DNA of 64,000 nucleotides, from the NCBI RefSeq assembly GCF_900188325.1, contig NZ_FZPD01000003.1, positions 62,001-126,000 on the forward strand. Direction: 5' to 3'. Numbering within the stretch: the first letter of the stretch is position 1; the number at the start of each line of letters is the position of its first letter. Position numbers and translations under genes: made by a program. Positions 9,159 through 18,036 of the stretch are shown here, one piece after another. The notes beneath the pieces were generated by a model that saw only the letters and a program-made list of their open reading frames with translations, did no database searches and was not told the origin of the DNA. This DNA comes from Ekhidna lutea (GTDB lineage Bacteria; Bacteroidota; Bacteroidia; Cytophagales; Cyclobacteriaceae).

Positions 9159-9179
9159 ATTATCATTTGATAATTTTTT
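9159..9179 (+). terminator. Weak AT-rich terminator after the 29-residue peptide
   Basis: ATTATC and GATAAT form a 6-bp stem with loop ATTT, followed by five T. It begins six bases after the TGA of the small ORF and would separate it from the next promoter at 9239. Confidence 0.5.
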
Positions 9180-9238
9180 ATTAAACGGAATTACGTTTAT
9201 ATAAAATATCCTATAAAGTTCTTCTTATTCTCCTAGAA

Positions 9239-9285
9239 TACCCCTTGGTAGGTATTGTTTTTAGTCAACGGGATGGTGATCTTTA
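9239..9285 (+). promoter_or_regulatory. Operator-promoter copy 3 (patatin-caspase operon)
   Basis: The dyad TACCCCT-TG-GTAGGTA (9239-9254) abuts TTG (9255-9257). GATCTTTA follows after exactly 20 bases (9278-9285). The ATG of the patatin gene lies 27 bases further. The dyad is less symmetric than copy 2, but all spacings are kept. Confidence 0.65.
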
Positions 9286-9312
9286 TTAAAGTTTTACCAA
9301 CCAATTCCAATC

Positions 9313-10305
9313 ATGCCTCCGATAAAGAAAATTTTATCTATCGACGGAGGGGGGATACGAGGGATCATTCCAGGTCAGATTCTGGTGGAGATAGAGAAAG
9401 CATTTGGTGTTCAAGTCGCCAAAGATTTTGATTTAGTAGCTGGTACAAGTACCGGTGGTATTCTTACTTGCGCATATCTACTGCCCGATAAACCAGGATC
9501 AAAGAAGCCAAAATTCAACACGAAAGAAGTTGTTGGTCTCTATTTTGAGCGAGGGGATGAGATTTTTGACGTGCCCATTTTTCACAAGATTCGGACACTC
9601 GGAGGTATTCTTGATGAAAAATACCCGGAAGACGGAATTGAAGAGGCATTACATGATTATTTCGGTGACGCCTGGTTGAAGGACCTCATGAAGCCGTGTA
9701 TTGTTACATCATATGATATAAGGCGAAGAAAAGGTCATTTCTTTGGTCAGCACAAAGCACAGAAAAGCTCCAAATTCAATTTTAAGGTAAAAGATGTTGC
9801 TAGAGCAACTGCAGCGGCACCTACTTATTTTGAGTGCGCAAAAGTAGCTTCTGAATATGGCGATGAGTTTCCATTGATAGATGGAGGGGTGTTTGTAAAC
9901 AACCCTGCGCTGGTAGCATATGCAGAGGGGCGCAGCATCTTCAAAGTTGGCAGTAAAGAAGCAACGGCAAAGGACATGAAGATCCTTTCGCTGGGGACAG
10001 GATACACACGAAAGAAATATCACTACAGCAAAGCGAAGAACTATGGCATGGCTGAATGGGTACAGCCTGTAATAGATATTATGATGTCCGGGGCTTCTGA
10101 GGTGGCCCACTATCAGCTAGACAAGATTTATGGTACGATCCAGAATCCGGATCAATATCTCCGTATAGACGGAGACTTAAAAACAACCGACATTGACCCG
10201 GACATGGACTGTGCTACAAAAGAAAACATGGCCAGGCTTAAAGCTTTTGGCCAGCAGCTTTTTGAAGAGAACAAGGAGAAGATTGAGGGGTGGTTAGGGA
10301 TATGA
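9313..10305 (+). CDS. Patatin-like phospholipase
   Basis: 330 residues, cytoplasmic (no signal peptide). It has all patatin hallmarks: an oxyanion-hole motif DGGGIRG at residues ~11-17, a nucleophile elbow G-T-S-T-G with the catalytic serine near residue 46, and the catalytic aspartate in DGGVFVNNPA near residue 190. The dyad is Ser/Asp. Patatins hydrolyse acyl ester bonds of membrane lipids. It is the first gene of a four-gene operon: its TGA overlaps the next ATG as ATGA, followed by a caspase-fold protease and a secreted protein. This pairing suggests regulated membrane damage or remodelling. It resembles CBASS effector CapV in fold, but no cyclase gene is nearby. Confidence 0.92.
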   Translation: MPPIKKILSIDGGGIRGIIPGQILVEIEKAFGVQVAKDFDLVAGTSTGGILTCAYLLPDKPGSKKPKFNTKEVVGLYFERGDEIFDVPIFHKIRTLGGILDEKYPEDGIEEALHDYFGDAWLKDLMKPCIVTSYDIRRRKGHFFGQHKAQKSSKFNFKVKDVARATAAAPTYFECAKVASEYGDEFPLIDGGVFVNNPALVAYAEGRSIFKVGSKEATAKDMKILSLGTGYTRKKYHYSKAKNYGMAEWVQPVIDIMMSGASEVAHYQLDKIYGTIQNPDQYLRIDGDLKTTDIDPDMDCATKENMARLKAFGQQLFEENKEKIEGWLGI

Positions 10306-11576
10306 ATTTAGAATTAGATCATATTATCGGGATACTTTCTGCTCTTTTTATTTTAAGTGTGGTAGTGGAAAAATTCACTCAGCTGATAAGATCATATACC
10401 AAGAGAATTTCTTTGCTAGGCATAGCTCTTGTTATTTATATTTCATATTCACTGTATGCCGTTTATCTATATGAGCTTATTCTTGAAAGGAATTCGGAAT
10501 TGGTTCCAAAAATAGAATGGGTATTGACAATTTATCTTCTTTTTTACTTTGCAATAGCCATTTTTAAGAAGAGTTTATTAATCAAGAAAAGATGGCCCAA
10601 ACAAATCAAGCTAGTCATTTTTCTCATTAATAAAACTGATTTTTGGAAAGCCTCGATAATCCTGGCAGCAACAAATTTTCTTTTCCAAATAGTATTTTTA
10701 TGGAAGTCAATAAAGTTCGAAATCGTTGATCTGAGTTTGTTCTTATATCTTCTGGTTTTACTTTTTTTTACTCATGTTTTGATAGGGATATGTTTTGGCT
10801 TCATCATTCCAAAAGAAGTTGAAAAAAGAAAATTATTTCTCTTACTTTTTATACCAACAATCCTGAGTTTCTACTCTCTTTCAAATGAACTCATTAGTGG
10901 ATGTCTATTTTATTTAGCGGCTCTTCCTATAATGTATTTTTCTTTGGTTGCCCTAGGTTATTGTAAGCCGATAATAATTCATTACGGAGAAAAAAAGGAA
11001 TATGAATTGCGACTATTTAAGAGGATAGCTAAGGGGAGCAATGGTGAATGTGCTAATAAGAAAGCAAGAGAAATATCTCTACTGAGTTTTCTTGTCTCCT
11101 GTATTGTAGTTGTGTCACTTAATAATAACCTAGTTAATTCCTTAAATGGATTATCCGAAAATCATATAGCTCTTGAGTTTGATGTTTTGTCATTTCCATT
11201 TGAGGTCGACTCCTACCTAAGGTACGATTTGAAGTCGAATGATTTGAGTGAAATATTAATAGATCCTGGTCAGGCGTTTTGGTTATTAGTAGTTGCTTTC
11301 TTTTTGACTTTCGGATCTCAATTCTTTCATGATTTAATTGATAGGCTTTACCTACTAAAAGAAGCAAAGAAAGGTTTGGCGAACATTCGCAAAAACTTCC
11401 AGGTTGAGGATCGCAATCATGAATTGGAGCTAGAGAACAGATATTTCCAGATGAGAGATTTAAATCAGGAAAAAAATGGAGTCTCCGACCCTACAAGACT
11501 TGCCGTTATTGATAATGAAATCAATAAAATCGCAAAAAGAGCAAAAGAATTGACAAAAGAAATCTATGGCAATTAA
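10302..11576 (+). CDS. Polytopic membrane protein with cytoplasmic coiled coil
   Basis: 424 residues from the ATG at 10302, chosen because it overlaps the patatin TGA as ATGA. A GTG at 10290 would add four residues. Around eight to nine hydrophobic segments are visible (for example IIGILSALFILSVVV, LLGIALVIYISYSLYAVYL, LFLYLLVLLFFTHVLIGICF, LLSFLVSCIVVVSL and AFWLLVVAFFLTFG). The last ~75 residues are charged and heptad-like, ending with two stretches of E/K-rich helix, probably a cytoplasmic coiled coil. No family recognised. Its position between a phospholipase and a caspase-like protease suggests it anchors or senses for them. It overlaps the caspase gene by 11 bases. Confidence 0.85.
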   Translation: MNLELDHIIGILSALFILSVVVEKFTQLIRSYTKRISLLGIALVIYISYSLYAVYLYELILERNSELVPKIEWVLTIYLLFYFAIAIFKKSLLIKKRWPKQIKLVIFLINKTDFWKASIILAATNFLFQIVFLWKSIKFEIVDLSLFLYLLVLLFFTHVLIGICFGFIIPKEVEKRKLFLLLFIPTILSFYSLSNELISGCLFYLAALPIMYFSLVALGYCKPIIIHYGEKKEYELRLFKRIAKGSNGECANKKAREISLLSFLVSCIVVVSLNNNLVNSLNGLSENHIALEFDVLSFPFEVDSYLRYDLKSNDLSEILIDPGQAFWLLVVAFFLTFGSQFFHDLIDRLYLLKEAKKGLANIRKNFQVEDRNHELELENRYFQMRDLNQEKNGVSDPTRLAVIDNEINKIAKRAKELTKEIYGN

Positions 11577-12297
11577 ACGAGCACTTCTGTCTGGACTTGG
11601 CGAATCATACAACGAGATTTTAGGTCGTAATTATCGATCATTTCAATTTCTTGAGAAGAATATCGCTAAGCTTTCTTGGCATTTAGGGAAAAAAAGATGG
11701 CGAACTACATATCTCTTGGAAAAAGAATCTACAAAGGATAATATACTTGATGGTATTAAAAAAATAATAAATGCCTCTTCTGCAGGAGATAGAATCCTTT
11801 TTTACTTTTCGGGTCATGGCGATAAATCAATTTATAGTCAAAATGAAGATGATTCAGGTGATGAATACTTGATTACATACCATGAGGATTTGAGATATCG
11901 CAGCACAGTTAACTCTCGTCAATTACAAACAAAATACTTCCTTCTAGATAATGATTTTACTCATGTAATTGATTCAATAGATGATAAAATTTTGGTCATT
12001 ATTATTCTTGATTGCTGTAAATCTGGAGGTATGCTTGATTCAATTGAACAATACGGCAGAATCAACAGCAAATTCAAAAATGTCATCTTTTTCAGTTCTT
12101 CGATAGAAGAGCAAGATTCCTACGCTACTGAGGACTACAGTTTGTTTACCATGTCTCTTTTAAACGCCTCCTTAGAATCAGATACTATAGGTGAACTTGC
12201 TGAGAAAACTAAAGCATACCTAAAAGATGAATTCGTAGGACAAAAATCATTGATTCTTTATGATAAAAAATATGAGAGCAGATCCTCATTCATTTAA
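11566..12297 (+). CDS. Caspase-fold (C14) cysteine protease, cytoplasmic
   Basis: 243 residues and no signal peptide. The p20-like core is clear: RALLSGLGE first strand, catalytic His near residue 84 in FYFSGHGD, and catalytic Cys near residue 151 in LDCCKSGG after IIIL. These are the metacaspase/caspase H-G and D-x-C-x-S-G motifs. An acidic loop (NEDDSGDEY, about residues 93-101) follows the His motif. No additional binding domain is attached, so specificity may come from partners. It overlaps the preceding membrane-protein gene by 11 bases and is 11 bases from the next gene, so translation is probably coupled. Substrates are unknown. The operon partners are a patatin lipase and two envelope proteins. 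Confidence 0.9.
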   Translation: MAIKRALLSGLGESYNEILGRNYRSFQFLEKNIAKLSWHLGKKRWRTTYLLEKESTKDNILDGIKKIINASSAGDRILFYFSGHGDKSIYSQNEDDSGDEYLITYHEDLRYRSTVNSRQLQTKYFLLDNDFTHVIDSIDDKILVIIILDCCKSGGMLDSIEQYGRINSKFKNVIFFSSSIEEQDSYATEDYSLFTMSLLNASLESDTIGELAEKTKAYLKDEFVGQKSLILYDKKYESRSSFI

Positions 12298-12308
12298 AAA
12301 ATATCCTT

Positions 12309-13763
12309 ATGAAAACTAAATTACTTTACGCATTATTGCTTATATCTTGTATCACCACTTTTAGTCAAAAGAAAATTATCTTAAATGATAAGACTGTTGA
12401 GATAAGCGCCTCTAAAATTCATGCTTCACTTTTTGAAAAGAAAGAAGACGGATATCTTAAGTTCTACAATAACTTCTTGCTAGGTAGTCTTCCGAACTCT
12501 GAATATTTTAATAAAATCCTTGGCGAAGGAGACATGAAGAATAGAGCAATTGTATTCATTCATCGAAAGTTTAAAAAAGGATCATTTACAAGGCCACTAG
12601 TTTTTGAGGATATAGCGTCTTTATCAGACGATATCTATAATGATATCAAAAAGAAATATGAGATTTTCTATAGTGTAGAGGACATTCAGGTAATGCTCAA
12701 TCTAATAAACGAAGAGATTTCTATTTTAAATAAATTGAAAAAAACTGAAAATATTAAAGATCTGGAATCGATTAAAAGAAAGCTGATTAACCAGTTAGAT
12801 CCTGTCAAAAAGGGATCATTTATCGATACCCTGGTAGCCACTTCTTTGACAGATGTTCGAGCTATTCTAATGAATGATTATGAAAAGCTTGAGACAAGTT
12901 TTGTGTCAGATAATATAGAAACTTTTGTTATTGTTAAGAGAGGAAATAAATGGTCAGATGATATAGTTGGGATTAATAACATTTTGTATGTAATCATTGA
13001 TGGGAAAGGCGATTTAGGAAAGGGGAAGTTTAAAATCGACAATAAAAAATCTAGTTTTTCGCAAGAGCTTGATGATGTTGGAGATTTAGCACTAAAGCTC
13101 TTCAAGATGGGACGAAAAGATCAAACATTTTTATTGGATGAAAAGGTTAATGTGCGTCTGGTTGAATTGGCCCACAATAAAATCAATCCGCCTAGTGAAA
13201 TTAACTATATCTATAAACTAGCTGACTCAGATAATAATGATACAATCAAAATCGATATTAAAGAGAAAATACGTGCCAATCTGAAGCTTGGAATTACCAG
13301 TGCTCAAGTAGAGAGGAGTCTTTTCAAAATCGATAATAAACAATTAATTATTAGTCCTGATAGTGTTCAGACTGAAGAAATCAAGCAGCACCTCGCATTG
13401 AACTTTGTATTTAGACCATTTTATCATACAGATGAATATAAGCCCAAATTTTTTAAGTATGATTATGAAAACAATGTTTTGAAAAGGTTGGGAATAATTG
13501 GCGGATTTAATTTTTCATTAACTCCATTTGATAATCTATACTTAGGTGTTTCATATGACCTTTCAGAGTACTTTACTTTCGTAACAGGATATACTTGGAA
13601 TAACATACTTGACTCTGATACTATTGATATCGGCGACATATCCTCAGTTAAAGATGCATTGAGTCTTGCAAGGAAAGATTATGGGGATCGTCAATTGTTT
13701 TTTGGACTTTCCTTTAGCCCGTCCACAATAACAAAAATTTTGGGAATAAAAGAAGATGATTAA
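12309..13763 (+). CDS. Secreted protein of unknown function, operon with caspase
   Basis: 484 residues with a signal peptide (LLYALLLISCITTFSQ). Much of the chain is charged and alpha/beta mixed. The last ~90 residues have alternating amphipathic strands (GGFNFSLTPFDNLYLGVSYDL, EYFTFVTGYTW, RQLFFGLSFSPSTI) like the end of an outer-membrane barrel or a membrane-associated hairpin. No family recognised. It is the last gene of the patatin-membrane-caspase operon, 11 bases after the protease, and ends convergently to the LOG gene. It could be the envelope partner or target of the system; this is inferred from position only. Confidence 0.8.
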   Translation: MKTKLLYALLLISCITTFSQKKIILNDKTVEISASKIHASLFEKKEDGYLKFYNNFLLGSLPNSEYFNKILGEGDMKNRAIVFIHRKFKKGSFTRPLVFEDIASLSDDIYNDIKKKYEIFYSVEDIQVMLNLINEEISILNKLKKTENIKDLESIKRKLINQLDPVKKGSFIDTLVATSLTDVRAILMNDYEKLETSFVSDNIETFVIVKRGNKWSDDIVGINNILYVIIDGKGDLGKGKFKIDNKKSSFSQELDDVGDLALKLFKMGRKDQTFLLDEKVNVRLVELAHNKINPPSEINYIYKLADSDNNDTIKIDIKEKIRANLKLGITSAQVERSLFKIDNKQLIISPDSVQTEEIKQHLALNFVFRPFYHTDEYKPKFFKYDYENNVLKRLGIIGGFNFSLTPFDNLYLGVSYDLSEYFTFVTGYTWNNILDSDTIDIGDISSVKDALSLARKDYGDRQLFFGLSFSPSTITKILGIKEDD

Positions 13764-13784
13764 ATCATGTAGGTGAGCCTTATT

Positions 13785-14324
13785 TTAAAGGGTTCTTAAC
13801 TTTTTTAAGAGCTCCCCCACATCCTCCTCCACTATCGCCTGGTCATGTAGTGATTGGTAAAGGAATCCCTGCTTTTCCATGTGGTCGAAGAAAGCGATGA
13901 AGTGGTTGTAATAACCATTGGTATTGAGGAAAGCACACGGTTTATTGTGGTAGCCGATTTGAGCCCAGGTCATTACTTCGGTCATTTCCTCTAAGGTTCC
14001 AACACCCCCGGGAAGTGCGATGAATCCGTCTGAAAGGTCGGCCATTAGCGCTTTACGTTCATGCATGTCTTTGACACGATATAGTTTCGTGATGCCAGTA
14101 TGTGCGACCTCCATTTCATAAAGCTTGTCCGGGATTACTCCGGTGATCGTCCCCCCATTTTTAAGTGCCGTTTCTGCTACAACACCCATCAGACCCACAT
14201 CACCACCTCCATACACAATCTCTATCCCTTTTTTCACCAGTGTTTCTGTCAGCTCTCGTGCAGCACTTTCATAGGCTGGGTCATTCCCCATTTTGGATCC
14301 ACAGAAAATAGCTATTCGCTTCAT
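13785..14324 (-). CDS. LOG family protein (cytokinin riboside monophosphate hydrolase-like)
   Basis: 179 residues, the normal LOG length. It shows the Rossmann-fold nucleotide motifs: IAIFCGS at the N-terminus, EIVYGGGDVGLMG at ~35-46, the RK pair in DMHERKALM, and the signature PGGVGTLEE at ~105-113. LOG proteins cleave nucleoside 5'-monophosphates to base and ribose 5-phosphate; bacterial members often act in nucleotide salvage rather than hormone synthesis. Cytoplasmic. It is a single gene converging on the patatin operon with a 21-base gap. The family call is firm, the physiological substrate is not. Confidence 0.93.
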   Translation of the reverse strand: MKRIAIFCGSKMGNDPAYESAARELTETLVKKGIEIVYGGGDVGLMGVVAETALKNGGTITGVIPDKLYEMEVAHTGITKLYRVKDMHERKALMADLSDGFIALPGGVGTLEEMTEVMTWAQIGYHNKPCAFLNTNGYYNHFIAFFDHMEKQGFLYQSLHDQAIVEEDVGELLKKLRTL

Positions 14325-14423
14325 TGCTCTAAAATATGAAATTACCAGTAAGGAATATGAATTGACTCAATGAATCTGAAATTGGACTTTTTCCACATTT
14401 CGACGAATAAAACGGTTGGAAGT

Positions 14424-14437
14424 TTATCAATTGATAA
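14424..14437. promoter_or_regulatory. Palindrome upstream of lipoprotein-kinase operon
   Basis: TTATCAATTGATAA is a perfect 14-bp palindrome 50 bases upstream of the lipoprotein ATG. It is AT-rich and might be an operator. No -7 element is convincing around it. Confidence 0.3.
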
Positions 14438-14487
14438 TATCCAGTTTCTTTTTCATTACTTTTAAAAATTCATATAACCGCCTATCA

Positions 14488-15039
14488 ATGAAAACTTTAC
14501 AGTTTAAAAGATTCTCAGTTTTTATCTATGCCGCCTTTATTCTCATTGCTTGTCAGGATGATGCAATAGTTGAGGAGGAACTTATCGAGACAGATTTCGA
14601 TATGATTATAGCTATCGAGCTAGCAGACGAATACCTCAGCTCAACTGCGGGAAGGGATAATTCAGAAAGGTCAATAACTGTTTTAAAATACCATAAGGAT
14701 AAATTGTATTTTGCCACAAACACAGATGACGTAAAGGGATACCAAGAATTGACTGAGACATCCATAACTGCAATTGTTGATCCAGGGGAATTCGTTTTTT
14801 GGTATGCCGGCGGGGGAGTATCTGATCTTGATGGTATTGAATTCGATCCTACCTCTCAGGATGACCTTGACGAATACCCAGAGGAAATTAATGCTGACAG
14901 AATGTGGAAGTTACAGGTTCCAATGGATGGAGATCTTCCTATGTACAAATATGATATCCTCTATCAACATAAAGATAATGATGGTACCCCGATACGATTG
15001 GATCCTAAAATAAGGGTAAAAGGGGATGAAGAAGAATGA
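14488..15039 (+). CDS. Lipoprotein of unknown function
   Basis: 183 residues from ATG 14488. The open frame extends upstream to TTG 14416, but only the ATG start places a clean lipoprotein signal (FKRFSVFIYAAFILIAC) at the N-terminus, with the lipobox cysteine near residue 22. The mature part is acidic, mixed alpha/beta, with no recognised domain (for example TVLKYHKDKLYFATNTDD, GEFVFWYAGGGVSDLDG). The sensor kinase gene starts 21 bases downstream, so the lipoprotein may be an envelope-side partner of that kinase. This link is inferred from spacing. Confidence 0.78.
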   Translation: MKTLQFKRFSVFIYAAFILIACQDDAIVEEELIETDFDMIIAIELADEYLSSTAGRDNSERSITVLKYHKDKLYFATNTDDVKGYQELTETSITAIVDPGEFVFWYAGGGVSDLDGIEFDPTSQDDLDEYPEEINADRMWKLQVPMDGDLPMYKYDILYQHKDNDGTPIRLDPKIRVKGDEEE

Positions 15040-15060
15040 AACCCTGAAAGTTAACGTCAA

Positions 15061-16947
15061 ATGAATGTGCTAAAGAAAATTGGTCTTCTAATCTCTTTTT
15101 TCGCACTCTCATACTTCACTTTCTGTCAAAATCAAGCCAAAGCGGATAGCCTTAGAGGCTTGATAGAGAAAGGTGAGCTGGAAGGCGAAAAAGAGTTGCG
15201 TGTCTATTATTGGCTGTCCAGTTATTCCAGTTCACCGGAGGATGTGCTGAACTATGCCAATGAACTTTTGAAGCTAGCTGAGACAGCCGAAAATCTTGAG
15301 TATAAACTGAAGGCATATACCAATATAGGCATTGCCCATAGGCTGATGGGTGATCTGGATGAAGCACTTGAATATCAGTTTAAATGTGCGAAAGAAGCAA
15401 TTGGAAAAGAGGAATTCATACCATTTATGGCTGAGGTGTATAGCGAGATATCGACTTGCTACACACAGAATGGCGATTCGGAAAATGCCCTCCTCTATGG
15501 GGCAAAAACAATTCAACTTCTTCGCGGAACTAGCCGGAAGCAAGAGCTTGCGCTTACACTCTTAAATTTTGGCTATGACTATTACTTAGTAGGTGAGTAT
15601 GATTCGGCAATGGCTTACTATAATGAAGCCGAACCGATACTGGAAGAAATAGATATGCAGGTTGGACTGGCATATATAATTGGAAATCGAGCTTTGGTTT
15701 ATTGGAAGAAGGGGAATGCTGAGAAGGCGAAAAAAGACATTATGCTCGCAATTGAAATGCTGAAGCCAATAGGTGATACCTACGGTATGGCAGATTATTA
15801 CAATCAGCTAAGCAATATCTTGATAGAAGAAAACGCTTACAACCAAGCGATTGAATATGCACTAAAAAGCTACGATTTTGCTACTTCCGAAGAGCTCAAA
15901 GAGCAGGCTAGAGATGCCAGCAAAAGTTTGTACTTAAGCTATACAGCCATTGGAGAGTTTGAGAAGGCATTGAACTTTCAGACACAATATCATTCACTCA
16001 AAGACAGCATTCAGAATTTAGAAACTACTCAGCGTCTGGCCAATTTGCGCACAGAGTTTGAGGTTGGCCGTAAACAAGTTGAAGTTGATCGTTTGATTGA
16101 GCAAAAAAAGAGCAACCAGATCATTATGATCGTTGGTGGTATACTCCTCGTGCTTTTTATCTGCCTGATTATCATCATCTATTCGTTCCTTAAAACAAAA
16201 AACAGACTGAATCGCAAGCTTGAAGAACAAAAGAATTCTTTACAGCTACTCAATTCCACAAAGGATAAGTTTTTTTCTATCATATCACATGATCTCAGAG
16301 GGCCGGTAAACACGCTTTCAGGCCTGGTGACTGTTTCTAAAATTTACATGAATGAGGGGACTAAAGAGCAGACGATGGATATGATCGACAAGATGGAACA
16401 TTCTATTGGTCGCCTTACGAAATTATTGGATAATCTTCTCACCTGGGCCTTACAACAAAGGGGGCATTTTCCACACATGCCTGAGCCTCTAAGTATACGA
16501 TTTTTGCTGGATGATATGACTGATATGTTTCAGGAAATGTCACAATCAAAAAATATCAAACTTGACTATGACTTAAAGGGAGATTTTCAACTGTATGTAG
16601 ATCGAAATACAGCATCCACAATTTTAAGAAATCTGATAAATAACGCCATCAAGTTTACTCCAAATGATGGTCACGTTCAGATTATAGCGGAAGCCGATCA
16701 CGATAAAAAGATAGGTGTCATAAAAGTGATCGATAATGGAGTGGGTATGTCTGAAGAAAAGCTTCAGCACCTATTCAAGCTAAATGAAAACAACTCAACA
16801 AAAGGCACTTCCGGAGAGACTGGCTTAGGTTTAGGTTTGCAGCTGGTTTATGATTTTGTCAAACTAAATAAAGGTAAAGTGGAAGTTGAAAGTGAAGAGA
16901 GCAAAGGCACAAAATTCATAATTACGCTCCCACTTAGTCCTGAATAG
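15061..16947 (+). CDS. TPR-containing membrane sensor histidine kinase
   Basis: 628 residues. Signal peptide (residues ~1-22), then periplasmic TPR repeats (~40-320; for example YTNIGIAHRLMGDLDEALEY, ALVYWKKGNAEKAKKDI), one membrane helix (~351-376, QIIMIVGGILLVLFICLIII), a short coiled coil, HisKA with phospho-acceptor His near residue 410 in ISHDLRGPV, and an HATPase_c domain with N box (ILRNLINNAIKF), G1 (DNGVGM) and G2 (GLGLGLQLV). No receiver domain is fused and no response regulator gene is adjacent, so it is an orphan. It probably shares a transcript with the preceding lipoprotein and perhaps the pirin after it. The signal sensed is unknown. Confidence 0.92.
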   Translation: MNVLKKIGLLISFFALSYFTFCQNQAKADSLRGLIEKGELEGEKELRVYYWLSSYSSSPEDVLNYANELLKLAETAENLEYKLKAYTNIGIAHRLMGDLDEALEYQFKCAKEAIGKEEFIPFMAEVYSEISTCYTQNGDSENALLYGAKTIQLLRGTSRKQELALTLLNFGYDYYLVGEYDSAMAYYNEAEPILEEIDMQVGLAYIIGNRALVYWKKGNAEKAKKDIMLAIEMLKPIGDTYGMADYYNQLSNILIEENAYNQAIEYALKSYDFATSEELKEQARDASKSLYLSYTAIGEFEKALNFQTQYHSLKDSIQNLETTQRLANLRTEFEVGRKQVEVDRLIEQKKSNQIIMIVGGILLVLFICLIIIIYSFLKTKNRLNRKLEEQKNSLQLLNSTKDKFFSIISHDLRGPVNTLSGLVTVSKIYMNEGTKEQTMDMIDKMEHSIGRLTKLLDNLLTWALQQRGHFPHMPEPLSIRFLLDDMTDMFQEMSQSKNIKLDYDLKGDFQLYVDRNTASTILRNLINNAIKFTPNDGHVQIIAEADHDKKIGVIKVIDNGVGMSEEKLQHLFKLNENNSTKGTSGETGLGLGLQLVYDFVKLNKGKVEVESEESKGTKFIITLPLSPE

Positions 16948-16993
16948 GAACGAAGCTAAGTCTGGGATGGTTTATAGATTAAAATTTAGACTT

Positions 16994-17992
16994 ATGTCTT
17001 CAATCCAAAGCGTATATCCACTGGGTTTTCCATGGAAAACACAAGACCCATTCCTTTTCTGTGTATATCATAGAGACCTGTTTCCCAAAGGAAATGATTC
17101 GCAAGGACCACATCCGGAGCATTTGAAAGGACGAATGATCGGGCAGGACTTCACTGTAAAAGATGGCTGGCGGATGTACCATGGGCAGCAGGTGCCGGGC
17201 TTCCCACAACACCCACATAGAGGCTTTGAAACCATTACGGTTGTTCCTGAGGGATTGGTAGATCACTCAGACAGTATGGGCGCTACCGGTAGGTTTGGTC
17301 ATGGCGATGTGCAGTGGATGACAGCAGGGAAGGGCGTTCTACATTCGGAAATGTTTCCATTGGTGAATGATGACAAAGACAACCCATTACTATTGTTTCA
17401 AATCTGGCTTAATCTGCCCAAAAGGAGCAAGTTTGTTGATCCTCACTACAAAATGTTGTGGGCTGAGGACATCCCAATACACAAAACAGAAGATGCCGAG
17501 ATTACTATCGTTGCAGGAGATTTTGTAGAAACCAAAGCACTAAATTCTACTCCGGACTCATGGGCAGCTGATCCAGAAAATGGAGTGGCTGTATGGCTGA
17601 TCAAGGTCAAGCCAAATGGAAATTTGGTGTTGCCAATAGCGGATAAAGAGGTGAACCGATCCATTTATTTTTATAAGGGAGATACCATCAAACTGGGAGA
17701 AGAGTCACTTAGCACAGAACAAGGCGCTAATCTACATGCCGATCAAGAAACAATCCTGGAAAATGGAGGTCAAGAAGCTCACCTACTTTTATTACAAGGT
17801 AAGCCAATAGGAGAACCGGTAGTTCAGCAAGGTCCATTTGTGATGAACACGCAGGAAGAAATTTATGAAACTATTCGTGAGTATCAGCGGACGCAATTCG
17901 GGGGCTGGCCATGGCCAAAAAATGAATTTGTACACCCAAAAGAAAAAGGTCGATTTGCATTACATGCAGATGGTAAAGAGGAGATAAGGTAA
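16994..17992 (+). CDS. Pirin family protein
   Basis: 333 residues from ATG 16994; an upstream in-frame ATG at 16967 would add nine non-conserved residues. The pirin N-terminal cupin shows metal-binding signatures: HPHRGFETIT, DSMGATGRFGHGDVQWMTAGKGVLHSEMF. A second cupin follows, with KPNGNLVLPI and a C-terminal tail ending in GWPWPKNEF. Pirins bind Fe and act as quercetinases or redox-linked co-regulators, depending on organism. Cytoplasmic. It lies 46 bases after the kinase gene, so read-through is possible. Which activity applies here cannot be told. Confidence 0.93.
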   Translation: MSSIQSVYPLGFPWKTQDPFLFCVYHRDLFPKGNDSQGPHPEHLKGRMIGQDFTVKDGWRMYHGQQVPGFPQHPHRGFETITVVPEGLVDHSDSMGATGRFGHGDVQWMTAGKGVLHSEMFPLVNDDKDNPLLLFQIWLNLPKRSKFVDPHYKMLWAEDIPIHKTEDAEITIVAGDFVETKALNSTPDSWAADPENGVAVWLIKVKPNGNLVLPIADKEVNRSIYFYKGDTIKLGEESLSTEQGANLHADQETILENGGQEAHLLLLQGKPIGEPVVQQGPFVMNTQEEIYETIREYQRTQFGGWPWPKNEFVHPKEKGRFALHADGKEEIR

Positions 17993-18036
17993 GTTTTTAC
18001 CATTTTTTTCAGGTAATATAATTCCGTCATTAGAAA

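Noticed and set aside
9313-12297. CBASS operon with a CapV-type patatin effector
   Set aside because: No CD-NTase cyclase, Cap2/Cap3 or other CBASS gene is in the operon or nearby, so the patatin fold alone does not support it.
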